From: Mycolicibacter hiberniae
GTDB lineage: Bacteria > Actinomycetota > Actinomycetes > Mycobacteriales > Mycobacteriaceae
Reading direction: 5' to 3'
DNA length: 64,000 nucleotides
Assembly: GCF_010729485.1 (NCBI RefSeq)
Contig: NZ_AP022609.1
Coordinates: 1,736,001-1,800,000 of the forward strand
The notes below the pieces were generated by a model. The model made no database searches. It saw only the letters and a program-made list of their open reading frames with translations, and was not told where the DNA came from. The translations under genes were made by a program, and so were the position numbers. This document shows, piece after piece, positions 18,553 through 29,657 of the stretch (position 1 is its first letter; each line of letters begins with the position of its first letter).

Positions 18553-19801
18553 CGCCGGCGGCGTGCTGCTCGGCGATGCCGCAGAGCAGTGCCCGAATGG
18601 CCTCCACCGAGCGCTCCGGCTCCGGTCCGTGGGAGTGGTATTCGATGTTGAGCTGGCCGGCGAAGATCTGCGTGAAGTAGATGTCGATGCCGGCGCTGAC
18701 CGCGAAGTACAGCTCACCGTGCGTCGTGGTGACCTGAACGCCCGGTGGCGTGCGCACCGGCGGTACCAATCCGTTGTTGCTCAGCACCACGACATCGGGC
18801 AGCCCCGGCGGGTTTCCCACGTACTGCGGACTGAAGTGCAGCCGGGACTGCTGGATCACGCCCTCGTCGAGGTCCTTCTGGAAGTTCGCCGCGATATCGC
18901 GAGCCAGCTCGACCAGGTCGGTCTTGGTGTCGACCTCGGCCAGGTAGGTCGCCAGCCCGATCGGATTGGTGCAGCCGGTGGCCGAAACCGGTGGTGACAG
19001 AAAGTATCTCAGGTCGACGGTGTAGACGTAGGGCACCGGGATGCTGAGCTTGCCGCGCAGCTGCCATTCGGCTATCAGCACCGCCGCGGAGAGCACGGCG
19101 TGCAGGCTCAGATCGTGCGCACGGCCGAAGGCCACCACGTTGTCGGTCTGGCCTTCGGTCAGCCGGCACGACGCCATCGGCACCAGCACCGGCGACGACG
19201 GCGCCTGCGCCGCGACGGCCCGCCGGGTGGGCGGCAGATCGTAGGCGAACAACGCCGGCATGAAACGCTCGATTCCGGAGCGCTGTTGCTTGTCGATCCC
19301 CCGATCGGACAGCACCGCCTCGATCGACAGCGGAGCGGGCTCGACGTTCATCGCACCGATCCGGCCCGTGGTGACCAGATCGGTGTAGTAGGACAGCATC
19401 TCCTCGATCAACGCGTACATGTGGTGACCGTCGGCGACGGCATGGTGCACGTACAGCGTCGGCTGGGCCTGCCCGTCGCGGATGATCACCCGCATCGCCA
19501 CCAACGACTCGGTCTGGTCGAAGTGCGGGGCGGGCGGCTGCTCGTCGGGCCCGTCGAGCTCGATGACCTCGATACCGTCGGGCATCAGGTCGTCGGTGAC
19601 GAACTGGTGGTGCCCGTCCGGCAGACGCTCCAGGCGCCCGGTGAGGATCGGATGCGCCTCCAACAGCGCCTCATAGGCCTCCGAGAGCAGATCGATGTCG
19701 ACCGGACCGGTGACATGGGCCGCCAGACCCACGAAATTATGGGTTTCGGCCAGCATCTCCTCGCTGTTGGCGAGCTTGCGGATAACCGAGGTGGCAAACA
19801 C
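18545..19801 (-). CDS. papA5: PapA5-like polyketide acyltransferase
   Basis: This protein of about 418 residues is close to PapA5, which esterifies mycocerosic acids onto the phthiocerol diol during DIM synthesis. The condensation-type catalytic motif HHxxxDG is present as HHAVADG near residue 120, and VDLRYFL and [10 protein letters not shown] match PapA5 blocks. The frame is open to 19975 over the preceding gene. GTG 19801 aligns with the PapA5 start ([10 protein letters not shown]) and has AGGGG upstream. It follows the PpsE-like gene by 17 bp, so it shares its transcript. In the M. tuberculosis locus drrABC lies between ppsE and papA5; here it does not. The acyl donor is unknown because no mas gene is present in the window. 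Confidence 0.92.
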   Translation of the reverse strand: MFATSVIRKLANSEEMLAETHNFVGLAAHVTGPVDIDLLSEAYEALLEAHPILTGRLERLPDGHHQFVTDDLMPDGIEVIELDGPDEQPPAPHFDQTESLVAMRVIIRDGQAQPTLYVHHAVADGHHMYALIEEMLSYYTDLVTTGRIGAMNVEPAPLSIEAVLSDRGIDKQQRSGIERFMPALFAYDLPPTRRAVAAQAPSSPVLVPMASCRLTEGQTDNVVAFGRAHDLSLHAVLSAAVLIAEWQLRGKLSIPVPYVYTVDLRYFLSPPVSATGCTNPIGLATYLAEVDTKTDLVELARDIAANFQKDLDEGVIQQSRLHFSPQYVGNPPGLPDVVVLSNNGLVPPVRTPPGVQVTTTHGELYFAVSAGIDIYFTQIFAGQLNIEYHSHGPEPERSVEAIRALLCGIAEQHAAGVS

Positions 19802-19818
19802 GTGTGGCGATATCCCCT

Positions 19819-22800
19819 CTACGACAACTCGACCAGAGTCATTTCGCCGTCTTGGGCGGCGGACTCCGAGTCGTGTTCGGCGATGGCCTCGCGGACCAGC
19901 TCCATCACCGCCGCGGTGAACCCGTCGGCGAGCGAACGCACCACGGACTCCTCGATGCGGCGGCTGTCGAACCACCAGTCCACGTGCAGCACCCCGCCGG
20001 TCCGGTAGGCCCGCAGCTCCAGTGCGTGCCCCAGTCCCGCGATCGCCTCGCGCACCGGCATCGCGGTATCGGGGTCGAACTGCACCGGGGAGTCGCCGAG
20101 CGACGGCGGCTCGGGGATCGCCCCGAGGTAGGCGAAGTGAATGTCAGCCGGGGCGACCGAGGCCAGGCGCCGCGCCGTCGGTGCGTACAGGTAGCGCAGC
20201 AGTCCGTAGCCGATCCCGTAATGCGGGACGCCGTCCACGGCTTCGTGGACCGAGTCCAGCAGCTGCCGCGCGGATGTCTGCCCGGCCGGCGAGCAGCTCA
20301 GTGCGACCGGATAGATCGTGGTGAACCAGCCCACGGTGCGCCGCAGGTCGACATCGGGCTTGAGCACCGACCGGCCCGCTCCCCCCATGTCGACCGCGAT
20401 GCTGCCCGCACCGAGCGCCGATGCCACCGCCCGGCCCAACCCGGCCAGCAGGATCTCGTTGATCGGCAGGCGCAGCCGCCGCCGCGCGTCGTCGATCTCG
20501 CTGGTGTCCACGGCGGGCAGTGCTGTGGACAGCGTGCACAGGTCGGCGGCCGCCGGAGGCTCGGCGGCTTCGGCGGCCACCCGCAGCGTCGCTGATTGCG
20601 TTGTCTGCAACCAGAACTCGCGACTCCCCAGCACCGCCGGGTGGGTCGCGAGTCCGGCGCACCGCTGCGACCACTCGGCCCAGCCGACCCCGACCGGCTG
20701 CAGTTCGATGTCGTTGCCACCCAGCTGCTGCCCGAACGCGGTGAAGATATCGGTGAGCAGAATGTCGCGGGAGGCCTCGTCGCCGACGGCGGCGTGCAGG
20801 CTCAGCGCCAGGTAGCACAGATCGCCCGCCGCGCCCCGCACATACAGTGCCGTCAGCGGTGGGCTGGACAGGTCCTGCTCGCGGATGTGCTCGGCGAGCA
20901 GCGTGCGCACCGCGTCGTCCTCTGCGGTCAGGCCCTCCGGCAGGTTGTGGATGCTGATCTCGCCGAAGTCGCCGGGCTCGACGATCCGCTGCTCCCAGGT
21001 GCCGGCCCGCTCGGTGATACGCAGACGCAGCGCCTCATGGTGGTTGACCACCGCCGACAGCACGGATCGCACGTCATCGGCCGAGATGTCGGGCCGCAAC
21101 CGCAGCACCACCGGGATACGCCAGCGCCCGTGCTCGCGAACACCGTTTTCCAGGAAGTAGGCGATGTTGGGCGGCACCGGCGGGTGCTCGACCGCACCGG
21201 GCGACTGACGGCCCAGGCCGCCGGCGGCATACCGGGCGGTGAGCGCCTTGGCCAGCGCCGCCACCGTCGGGTTGTCGTAGAGGTCCTGCGGGGTCAGGTC
21301 GAACCCCTCGTGCGACGCGGCCATGGCGACGCTGATCGCCACCAGGGAGTCCCCGCCGACGTCGAAGAAGTTGGCCGTGCGATCCACCGAGCCGACACCC
21401 AGGCACAGCGCCCAAATGCGTTGCAGTGTCGCCTCTATCGACTCACCGCTGGCCGCGGTGTCCCCGCCCGGAGCGCCCGCGGCGGCACCAGCCGCGCTCG
21501 CGCCGCCGGACACCCAGGTGGCGTTCGCATTGTGCTCAAGCCAATGACGTTGCCGCTCAAAGGGATAGCCCGGAACAGTGACGCGTTTGGGCTGGTAATC
21601 CCCGCGCAACAGCGACCAGTCCACCTCCACCCCGGCGGCCCAGAGCTGGCCGAGTGCCAGCAGGAAGGTATCGCGGTCGTCGCGGTTCTGGGCGTGGTGG
21701 CGCATCAGGCGCACGGCCCGATGCCCGCTCGCGAACTTCGAGTTGCGGGCCGCGGACGCGGTCAGCGTGGCCCCCGGACCGACCTCGACCAAGACCCGGT
21801 ACGGGTCGCCCAGCACGACATCGATCTCGTCGGCGAACCGGACGGTGGCCCGCACGCTGCGCGCCCACGTCGCAGGGTTCGTCGCCTCACTGGGCGCCAG
21901 CCACGTGCCGGTCAGGTTCGACAGCAGCGGAAGCTGCGGTTCGTGCAGCGTCTGCCGGGACAGGAACGCGGTGAACTCCGAGATCATCGAGTCCATCAGG
22001 CGGGAGTGGAAGGCGTGTGAGGTCCGCACTCGGCGCGCGTTGATACCGGCCTGCTTGAGCCGGTCGGTGAACTCGCGGATATCGGACTCGGCCCCGGCCA
22101 CCACGCAGCCGTCCGGGTCGTTGACCGCGGCCAGGTCGACGTCACCGGTCAGATAGGCACCGACCGCCTCGGCGCTGACCGGCACGGCCACCATCACGCC
22201 GCGCGGCGCGGCGTGCATCAGCCGGGCCCGCATCGCCACCACCTTGATCGCGGTGTCGAGGTCGAAGACACCGGCGACGGTGGCCGCGGCGTATTCGCCG
22301 ATGCTGTGGCCGATCAACGCGGCCGGGCGCACACCGTAGCTCTCGACCAGTTTGGCGAGGGCGTATTCCACGGTGAACAGCGCAGGCTGGGTGCGATCGG
22401 TGCGTTCGAGGTCACGGGAGGTGCCCTCGAAGATCATCGAGCGCAGGTCGTAGCCCAGCTCCGCCTCGAAGCCGGCCGCGCAGCGGTCGAAGTACTCGGC
22501 GAACACCGGTTCGTTGTCGTAGAGCCCGCGCGCCATCCCGATGTGCTGGGCGCCCTGTCCGGGGAACAGGAACACCACCCTGTCCTCGGCGGCCACGTCG
22601 GCGGGGTCCACGCCCTCGCCGATGAAGACGTTCTCGCTCTCCTCGGCGCCCAGCACCGCCACCGCGTCGGCGCGGTCGGCGACGACCGCGGCCAGGCGCA
22701 GGGTGTGCGGGTGCCGCTCGGCCAGCGTGTAGGCCACGTCGTGCAGATCCGGCGCGTCGGACGCCTCGGCACCGGCGGCCGACAGCTCGGCCGCCAGCTC

Positions 22801-24228
22801 CGAGCGGCCCTGCGCCAACGCGTCGGCGGTGCGTGCCGACAGCAGCAGCACCTCGGGCCCGGGCCGCGGGGCGGCTGGCGCGTCGGCCGGGACGTCTTCG
22901 GGCCACTCTTCGACGATCACGTGGGCGTTGGTGCCGCCGACGCCGAACGAGCTGACCCCGGCGCGCCGGATGCCGTCGGATTCCCAGGGACCGTACTCGC
23001 TGCGGATCCGGAAGGGTCCGTCGTCGAGGTGCAGTTCGGGGTTGGGGCTGGTGTAGTGCAGCGTGGCCGGGATCGCCCGGTGCTTGAGGCACAGGATGGT
23101 CTTGATCAGGCTGGCGATGCCGGCCGCCGACTCCAGGTGCCCGATGTTGGACTTCACCGATCCCACGTAGCAGGGCCCGGTGCGGGGCTGCTCGGAGACC
23201 GCGAAAGCCTGTCGCAGGCCCTCGATCTCGATCGGGTCGCCCAGCGGGGTGCCGGTGCCGTGCGATTCGATGTAGCTGATGGTGGAGGCGTCCACCTCGG
23301 CGACCGCGTGCGCTTCGGCGATCACGTCGGCCTGACCGGCGGCGGTGGGCGCCGCGTAGGTCATCTTGGTGGCGCCGTCGTTGTTCAGCGCCGAGCCCCG
23401 GATCACCGCGTGGATGCGATCCCCGTCCTCGACCGCGTCGGCCAATGCCTTGAGCACCACCACCCCGACGCCGCTGGCGAAGATGGTGCCGTCGGCCCGG
23501 ACGTCGAACGGCCGGCAGTGCCCGGTGCCCGACACCATCGAACCGGGCTCGTGCCAGTAGCCGACGTGATGCGGCACGCGCAGCGAGGAACCGCCGGCCA
23601 GCGCCATGTCGCATTCGCCGTTGAGAATGCTCTGGCAGGCCAGGTGCAGCGCGACCAGCGCCGACGAGCAGGCCGTCTGCACCGACAGTGCAGGGCCGTG
23701 CAGGTTGAGCTGATGGGCCACCCGGGTGGCCAGATAGTCCTTGTCGTTCTGCAGAGACAGGTTGACCATCTCGAAGCTGACACCCTGCCCGATGATCAGG
23801 TTCGGATCGTAGTGCGACATCAGGTTGTGCAGCAGGTAGCCGCTGGTGGTGCTGGTGCCGTAGACGCCGACGGAGCCCTCGATCTCGCCGGGCTGGTATC
23901 CGGCGTCCTCCAAGGCGTGCCACGCGGTCTGCAGGAACAGCCGGTGCTGCGGGTCCATGGTGCGAGCGGCCTGCGGGGTGAACCCGAAGAAACCCGCATC
24001 GAACTCCTCGATGCCCTCCAGCAGCGCCGCGCGCCGCACGTAGTTGTGGTTGGCCAGCGCCTTGTCGCTCACGCCGCTGGCACGCAGTTCGTCCTCGGAC
24101 AGCGTGACGATGGATTCGGTGCCGTTGCGCAGGTTGTCCCAGAAGCCGGTCAGGCTGCGGGCGCCCGGAAAGCGCCCGGCCATGCCGACGACCGCGATCG
24201 CGTTGGGCGGCACTTCATTGTTGGTCAC
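19819..24228 (-). CDS. ppsE: PpsE-like terminal polyketide synthase (Pks5)
   Basis: This 1469-residue single-module synthase has domain order KS (about 8-440), AT (about 545-860), ACP (about 930-1000) and a C-terminal condensation-like domain (about 1040-1450). KS catalytic residues are Cys187 in QTACSSA and the His residues of ESHGTGT and NIGHLES. The AT has GHSIGE and the specificity block HAFH, which predicts malonyl-CoA. There is no reductive domain, so a beta-ketone is left. The condensation-like motif is degenerate ([11 protein letters not shown] instead of HHxxxDG), as I recall it also being in M. tuberculosis PpsE. GTG 24228 overlaps the previous stop by 4 bp. It should perform the last elongation before transfer or release by PapA5 and TesA. 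Confidence 0.93.
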   Translation of the reverse strand: MTNNEVPPNAIAVVGMAGRFPGARSLTGFWDNLRNGTESIVTLSEDELRASGVSDKALANHNYVRRAALLEGIEEFDAGFFGFTPQAARTMDPQHRLFLQTAWHALEDAGYQPGEIEGSVGVYGTSTTSGYLLHNLMSHYDPNLIIGQGVSFEMVNLSLQNDKDYLATRVAHQLNLHGPALSVQTACSSALVALHLACQSILNGECDMALAGGSSLRVPHHVGYWHEPGSMVSGTGHCRPFDVRADGTIFASGVGVVVLKALADAVEDGDRIHAVIRGSALNNDGATKMTYAAPTAAGQADVIAEAHAVAEVDASTISYIESHGTGTPLGDPIEIEGLRQAFAVSEQPRTGPCYVGSVKSNIGHLESAAGIASLIKTILCLKHRAIPATLHYTSPNPELHLDDGPFRIRSEYGPWESDGIRRAGVSSFGVGGTNAHVIVEEWPEDVPADAPAAPRPGPEVLLLSARTADALAQGRSELAAELSAAGAEASDAPDLHDVAYTLAERHPHTLRLAAVVADRADAVAVLGAEESENVFIGEGVDPADVAAEDRVVFLFPGQGAQHIGMARGLYDNEPVFAEYFDRCAAGFEAELGYDLRSMIFEGTSRDLERTDRTQPALFTVEYALAKLVESYGVRPAALIGHSIGEYAAATVAGVFDLDTAIKVVAMRARLMHAAPRGVMVAVPVSAEAVGAYLTGDVDLAAVNDPDGCVVAGAESDIREFTDRLKQAGINARRVRTSHAFHSRLMDSMISEFTAFLSRQTLHEPQLPLLSNLTGTWLAPSEATNPATWARSVRATVRFADEIDVVLGDPYRVLVEVGPGATLTASAARNSKFASGHRAVRLMRHHAQNRDDRDTFLLALGQLWAAGVEVDWSLLRGDYQPKRVTVPGYPFERQRHWLEHNANATWVSGGASAAGAAAGAPGGDTAASGESIEATLQRIWALCLGVGSVDRTANFFDVGGDSLVAISVAMAASHEGFDLTPQDLYDNPTVAALAKALTARYAAGGLGRQSPGAVEHPPVPPNIAYFLENGVREHGRWRIPVVLRLRPDISADDVRSVLSAVVNHHEALRLRITERAGTWEQRIVEPGDFGEISIHNLPEGLTAEDDAVRTLLAEHIREQDLSSPPLTALYVRGAAGDLCYLALSLHAAVGDEASRDILLTDIFTAFGQQLGGNDIELQPVGVGWAEWSQRCAGLATHPAVLGSREFWLQTTQSATLRVAAEAAEPPAAADLCTLSTALPAVDTSEIDDARRRLRLPINEILLAGLGRAVASALGAGSIAVDMGGAGRSVLKPDVDLRRTVGWFTTIYPVALSCSPAGQTSARQLLDSVHEAVDGVPHYGIGYGLLRYLYAPTARRLASVAPADIHFAYLGAIPEPPSLGDSPVQFDPDTAMPVREAIAGLGHALELRAYRTGGVLHVDWWFDSRRIEESVVRSLADGFTAAVMELVREAIAEHDSESAAQDGEMTLVELS

Positions 24229-27200
24229 GAACGATCTCCTACTTTCCGCCGCGCCGCCGCACGCTGCCGCGCCGCGGCACGCTGCTGGGCCCGGCTCCGA
24301 ACGCCCCCGGCGTCGCCGTCGCCGTCTGCGCCTTCCTGCGCCGCCAGACCGAGTTGGCGGGACAGGTCGGCGGCCAGATCGGTCAGTGAGGCTCCTTGCA
24401 GCAGCAGCGCCACCGGCGGCTCCGCCCCGAAGTCGCCCCGCACGGTGTTGCGGATGCGCACGGCCATCAGTGAATCCATTCCGAGCTCGGTCAACGGCCG
24501 CCCCGGGTCGATGGCGCTGCCCTTGGGGTAGCCCATGATCGCCATGATGCGCGAACCCAGCCGGGCCACGACCGCCTTGGCGGCCTCGGCCGCGTCGAGC
24601 TGCTTGAGCCCCTCGGGGCCGGGCCAGTCGTCGTCCTCGGCATCGAGGTCGAGCTCCTCGGCCAGGGTGGCGAAATATCCGAGCTGCTGCAACTCCGGGA
24701 AGGCCGCGGCCACCCGGTCCAGCCGCAGCCGCGCGACGCCGATCCGGCCGAGATCACCGCCGAGGATCGCCTCCAGCGCCTCCATGCCCTCATCGGGGCT
24801 GATCGGGTCCAGCGCACTGAACTTCAGCTCCTGGGCGACGCCCACCCCGGACCACTGGCCCCAGTTGATGGTGATCGCCGGCAGCCCGGCGGCCCGCCGC
24901 CACGCCACCAGGCCGTCCAGCCAGGCGCTGGCCGCGGCATAGGCCGCCTGGCCCGGGGCGCCCAGCAGCGACGACGTCGAGGAGAACCCGACCCACCAGT
25001 CCAGGTCCTTGCCGGCGGTCGCCACATGCAGCCGCAGCGCCGCCGACGCCTTGGGCGCCCACACCCGGCCCAGCGTCTCCTTGTCGATGCCGACCACGAT
25101 CTGATCGTCGATGACGGCCGCGCCGTGGATCACACCGCGCAGCGCACACCCGGTCTCCTCGGCGGCGGCGACCAGGCTCTCGGCGACACCGGGCGCGGCC
25201 AGATCACCGGAGACGACGGCGACCTGCGCCCGCTGTTCGAGCTCGGACAGCACGGCACGCTGCTCCTCGGAGGGCTGCGAGCGGCTGTTGAGCACGATCC
25301 GCGCAGCGCCGTGATCGATCAGCCAACGGGCGACGACCAGTCCGATGCCGCCCAGACCGCCGGTCAGCACATAGGCGCCGTCACGCCGCACGACCGGGGC
25401 GCCCGTCGCGGTCAGGCTGGCCCGCTTGAGCCGTTCGACATAGCGGTTCGCGCCGCGCCAGGCCACCACATCGTCGGTGCCGGCCAGTCCCAGCTCGGCG
25501 ATCAACGCCGCCACCGGGTCGGCGCCGTCGGAGCGGGCGTCGATGTCGACCAGGGCGGTGTGCAGATCGGGGTGCTCATAGGCCAGCACCCGCACCAGGC
25601 CCTTGAGGGCGCAGATCGACGGATCGCCGTGCTCCGGCTGCTCGGCGTCGACGGTCAGGCCGTTGCGGCCCACCAGCCACAGCCGGGGCGCCGTGCCGTG
25701 CCAGCCCCCGACAATGGTGCGCACCGTCGAGGCGACCGACCAGGCCAGGTCGCGACCGCGGGCCGGATCGTCGCCCGCCTCCGTGCCGTCGAAGTCGCCG
25801 CGGGCGGCCAGCACGACGACGCCCACCGGGGGCCGGTCGGGGTCGCCGGCGGTCTGCGCGAAGGCCTCCCGCACCGCTTGTTCGCTGGTCAGGTCCGCGG
25901 TGATCACGCGGCGCTCCGGCGAGCTGAACCGTGCAGCGAAATCGGCTGCCAGGGCTTCACTTTCAGATCCTTCGGTGAGCACCAGCCAGCTTCCGCCGGC
26001 GGCTGCCGGGGGCTGAGCGGGGCCGGGAGCCTCGAGCCACTCGGTGTCGAAGATCTTCTGGCTCAGCGGCAACGGGACGGTGCGCCGCTGCACGCGCTGC
26101 AGGTAGATCCCGGAGAGCTCGGCGGTGACCGTGCCGGTGTCGTCGGTCAGGGTGACGCGCCCGGTGATCCCGTCGTCGTCGTGGTTGAGCACCTCGGCGT
26201 GGCCGCGGGCGCGCCGGCCGACATCGCCGAAGACCCGGATGGTCTCCACGGCCACCGGCAGGTAGGTGGCGTCGGAGGCTCCGCTCAGCGACTCGTCGGG
26301 CAGCGCGGCGGCCAGGCATTGCAGGGCGGCGTCGAGCATCACCGGGTGGATGCGGTAGCCGCGGTGCCCGGTCGCCTCGTCGGGCAGCACGATCTCGGCC
26401 TCCGATATGCCACCGGGTTTGCGCACGATGCGGGTTAGCGCCGCGAACGCCGGGCCGTGCTGCAGACCGGTACGGCGCAGCGCCGTGTAGAGGTCCGCCG
26501 GGGACAGCGCGGTGCCCCCGCTCGCCGGTGCCGCCGCGCGAGGCTGCGGTTGCGTGGCCGGTGCGGCCACGGCCCGGGCGACGGCGTGCCTCGACCAACC
26601 ACCGCCGGCGGGACGGGAATGTATCTCGATGCGCAGCTCGTCGGAGCCATCGGTGTCGTGCAGCAGCCGGGTGGTCACCTCGGTCCGCTCATCGACGCGC
26701 AGCATCTGTTCGACTTCGACCCGGTCCACCGCGATCGCGGAGGGCGGCAGGCCCAGCGCCTGTCCGGCCGCCGCCAGCGCCATCTCGGCAAACCCGGTGG
26801 CCGGCATGACGATCTGGCCGTGCACCTTGTGGTGGGCCATCCACGCGACGAGCTCGGTGCCCACGTCGGCCTGCCAGACGTGACCGTGTCCGGACGGAAG
26901 CTCTACGTGTGTACCCAACAGCGGATGCGCGTCGGCGGAGTTGCGGTTGGACGCCACCGGTGCCGCCCAGTACCGAACGTGCTGCCACGGCCGCGCCGGG
27001 AGGTCGACGCGACCCAGGCCACCGTCGGGTTGCGGCGCCTGCGCCGGTGGCGGCGCGGCGGCGGCCAGGTTGGTGTGGAAGCTCAGGGCCTCGGGCTGGT
27101 CGCGCAGCAGGGTGCCCGTCACGGTGCTGTCGCCGGCGGGCCGCGCCGTCTCGAGGTTGCCGTTGATGGCGTGGCTGAGCAACGGATGCGGGCTGACCTC

Positions 27201-29657
27201 GACGAAGGTGGCGTGGCCGGCGGCGGCGGCGGTCACGGCCCGGCCGAACCGCACCGGGTTACGCAAATTGCGCACCCAGTAGTCGGCATCGAACGTCGGT
27301 GTCTCGGTTGCCGTTTGGCCCACAGTGCTGATCAGCGGGATCTTCGGCGCCGACGGCTTGAGGTCAGTCAGCGCGGTGCGCAGCTCCTCGAGGATCGGGT
27401 CCACGGTCCGGTGGTGCGATGCCACGTCCACCTCGACGCGCCGGGCCAGCTTGCCCTGGGCGTCCACCACCGCGACCACCGCGTCGACCTGGTCCGGCGG
27501 GCCGGCGATCACGGTCTGCTGGGGTGCTGCGTACACGGCCACGGCGATGTCCGGGTGCTCGGCGACCAGCTTCTCGGCGGCCTCGGCGTCGAGCTCCAGC
27601 AGCGCCATCGCGCCCTGCCCGGACAACCGCGCCATCAGCCTGGACCGGGTGGCGATCACTTTGAGGCCGTCGGCGGGGCTCAGCGCACCGGCCACCACGG
27701 CGGCGGCCACCTCGCCCATCGAATGCCCGATCACCGCATCCGGTTCGACTCCGTGGGACCGCCACAGTGCGGTCAGCGCCAGCTGCATGCCCACCAGCAC
27801 CGGCTGAATGCGGTCGATACCGACCACCGGCTCTCCGGATTCCAGCACCCCGCGCAGCGAGAACCCGACCTGGGCAACGAAATCCGGCTCGAGCTCGTCG
27901 ACGGCGGCGGCGAAGGCCGGCTCGTCGATCAGCAGCTGCCGGCCCATCCCGGCCCATTGGGATCCCTGGCCCGAGTAGAGGAACACGGTGCCCTTGCCGC
28001 GGGATTCGGCGCGCGTGCCGACCACTCCGGGTGCCGGGTAGCCGCCGGCGACCGCCCGCAGCCCGGCCAGCGCCTGCTCGGTGTCGCGGGCACAGACGGT
28101 GGCGAACTTGGCGTACCGGCTGCGGTGGTGGTTGAGCGTGCGGGCGATGTCGGCCAGCGGGACCGTGGCGCCCGGGCCGGCGATCCAGTCAGCCAGTGTG
28201 GCGGCCCATTCCGCCACCCGCTGCTCGGTCTTGCCCGACACCACCAAAGTGGCGACCGGCTCGGCCGGTGCGGGCGACGGGACCGGGTCGGGTCCCTGCT
28301 CGAGCACGACGTGCGCGTTGGTTCCGCCGAGCCCGAACGAGGAGACCGCGGCGCGGCGCGGCCCCTCGGTGGCCGGCCACGGGGTCATCTCGGTGGGCAC
28401 GAACAGCCGTGTGGGACTCGGGTCGATCGCCGGGTTCCAGGTGGAGAAGTTGCGGTTCGGCGGGATCTGTCCGCGCTGAACCGACAGCGCGGCCTTGATG
28501 AATCCGGCGATCCCGGCGGCTGCCTCCAGGTGTCCGATATTGGTCTTGACCGCACCGAGTGCGCATTTCGCCGCACCGCGCCCGTAGACGTCGGCTAAGG
28601 CCTCGAATTCGATGGGGTCACCCAAAGCCGTTCCCGTGCCGTGGGTTTCGATCAGGTTCACCGAGTTGGCGGCGACGTCGGCGCTGCGCAGTGCGCGGGT
28701 GATCGCGTCGATCTGGGCGATGGTGTTCGGGGCGGTCAAGCCGTTGGACCGTCCGTCCTGGTTGATCGCCGAGCCGCGCACCACCGCGAGCACCCGGTCG
28801 CCGTCGCGGATGGCGTCGGTCAGGCGTTTGAGGACCACGACTCCCGCCCCTTCACCACGCACGAAGCCGTCCGCTCCGGCGTCGAAGGTGTGGCATCGGC
28901 CGCGTGGGGACAGCATTCCCCACTTCGCCATGGCGATCTGGGTTTCCGGCCGCAGGATCAGGCTGACGCCGCCGGCCAGGGCCAGGTCGCTCTCGCGCAG
29001 GCGCAGACTCTGGCAGGCCATGTGGATGGTGACCAGCGATGACGAGCACGCCGAGTCCATCGCCACGGCCGGTCCGCGCAGACCCAACAGGTAGGCGATC
29101 CGGCCCACCGCGACGGCGTGCGCGTTACCGGTGGCCGAGTAGCCGTCGATGGCATCCGGGTTGGCCGCTGAAATTCCTTGGTACTCGGTGTAGTACACGC
29201 CCATCATGACCGCGGACCGGATGCCGGACAGGGTTGCCGGCGGCATCCCGGCGTGTTCGAGTGCTTCCCAGGCCACTTCCAGCATCAGGCGCTGTTGGGG
29301 GTCCATGGCCTCGGCTTCGCGCGGCGAGATGCCGAAGAAGTCGGCGTCGAACCCGGCGACATCGGAGAGGAACCCGCCCCACTTCGATGACATCCGGCCC
29401 GGTGCCAGCGGGTCCGGGTCGTAGTACTCCTCGGCGTCCCAGCGATCCGCGGGGATCTCGGTGATGCCGTCGCGAGCGGTCTTCAACAGGTCCCAGTAGG
29501 CGTCCGGGCCCGAGGCGCCACCCGGGAAGCGGCAGCCGATCCCCACCACCGCGATCGGCTCGGCGGCCGCGATCCGCGACGCCTTGTCGAACTGCTCGGT
29601 CAGCGCCCCCCGTTTCTCGGCGCTCATGGCCGAGATCCTGTTGAAGATCGTCGTCAT
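24225..29657 (-). CDS. ppsD: PpsD-like polyketide synthase (Pks4)
   Basis: This 1810-residue module has KS (about 33-460), AT (about 560-870), DH (about 925-1190), KR (about 1390-1640) and ACP (about 1700-1775, Ser in GMDSLMAV). The KS has DSACSSS. The AT has GHSMGE and DVASHH, the methylmalonyl-type block that PpsD also carries. The DH has an intact HKVHGQIVMP and HPVMLDAALQ, and the KR has TGGLGGIG, FSSTSS and AAYAAAS. No ER is present. The N-terminal 30 residues (MTTIFNRISAMSAEKR) look like the docking head of PpsB rather than PpsD, while the C-terminus (RSRAQQRAAARQRAAARRK) is PpsD-like. ATG 29657 shares one base with the pks3 stop. The product should be an alpha-methyl enoyl intermediate. 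Confidence 0.92.
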   Translation of the reverse strand: MTTIFNRISAMSAEKRGALTEQFDKASRIAAAEPIAVVGIGCRFPGGASGPDAYWDLLKTARDGITEIPADRWDAEEYYDPDPLAPGRMSSKWGGFLSDVAGFDADFFGISPREAEAMDPQQRLMLEVAWEALEHAGMPPATLSGIRSAVMMGVYYTEYQGISAANPDAIDGYSATGNAHAVAVGRIAYLLGLRGPAVAMDSACSSSLVTIHMACQSLRLRESDLALAGGVSLILRPETQIAMAKWGMLSPRGRCHTFDAGADGFVRGEGAGVVVLKRLTDAIRDGDRVLAVVRGSAINQDGRSNGLTAPNTIAQIDAITRALRSADVAANSVNLIETHGTGTALGDPIEFEALADVYGRGAAKCALGAVKTNIGHLEAAAGIAGFIKAALSVQRGQIPPNRNFSTWNPAIDPSPTRLFVPTEMTPWPATEGPRRAAVSSFGLGGTNAHVVLEQGPDPVPSPAPAEPVATLVVSGKTEQRVAEWAATLADWIAGPGATVPLADIARTLNHHRSRYAKFATVCARDTEQALAGLRAVAGGYPAPGVVGTRAESRGKGTVFLYSGQGSQWAGMGRQLLIDEPAFAAAVDELEPDFVAQVGFSLRGVLESGEPVVGIDRIQPVLVGMQLALTALWRSHGVEPDAVIGHSMGEVAAAVVAGALSPADGLKVIATRSRLMARLSGQGAMALLELDAEAAEKLVAEHPDIAVAVYAAPQQTVIAGPPDQVDAVVAVVDAQGKLARRVEVDVASHHRTVDPILEELRTALTDLKPSAPKIPLISTVGQTATETPTFDADYWVRNLRNPVRFGRAVTAAAAGHATFVEVSPHPLLSHAINGNLETARPAGDSTVTGTLLRDQPEALSFHTNLAAAAPPPAQAPQPDGGLGRVDLPARPWQHVRYWAAPVASNRNSADAHPLLGTHVELPSGHGHVWQADVGTELVAWMAHHKVHGQIVMPATGFAEMALAAAGQALGLPPSAIAVDRVEVEQMLRVDERTEVTTRLLHDTDGSDELRIEIHSRPAGGGWSRHAVARAVAAPATQPQPRAAAPASGGTALSPADLYTALRRTGLQHGPAFAALTRIVRKPGGISEAEIVLPDEATGHRGYRIHPVMLDAALQCLAAALPDESLSGASDATYLPVAVETIRVFGDVGRRARGHAEVLNHDDDGITGRVTLTDDTGTVTAELSGIYLQRVQRRTVPLPLSQKIFDTEWLEAPGPAQPPAAAGGSWLVLTEGSESEALAADFAARFSSPERRVITADLTSEQAVREAFAQTAGDPDRPPVGVVVLAARGDFDGTEAGDDPARGRDLAWSVASTVRTIVGGWHGTAPRLWLVGRNGLTVDAEQPEHGDPSICALKGLVRVLAYEHPDLHTALVDIDARSDGADPVAALIAELGLAGTDDVVAWRGANRYVERLKRASLTATGAPVVRRDGAYVLTGGLGGIGLVVARWLIDHGAARIVLNSRSQPSEEQRAVLSELEQRAQVAVVSGDLAAPGVAESLVAAAEETGCALRGVIHGAAVIDDQIVVGIDKETLGRVWAPKASAALRLHVATAGKDLDWWVGFSSTSSLLGAPGQAAYAAASAWLDGLVAWRRAAGLPAITINWGQWSGVGVAQELKFSALDPISPDEGMEALEAILGGDLGRIGVARLRLDRVAAAFPELQQLGYFATLAEELDLDAEDDDWPGPEGLKQLDAAEAAKAVVARLGSRIMAIMGYPKGSAIDPGRPLTELGMDSLMAVRIRNTVRGDFGAEPPVALLLQGASLTDLAADLSRQLGLAAQEGADGDGDAGGVRSRAQQRAAARQRAAARRKVGDRS

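Noticed and set aside
22213..24531. 772-codon + strand frame antisense to the ppsE-like gene
   Set aside because: Shadow frame with no recognisable domain; the - strand KS and AT motifs are intact.
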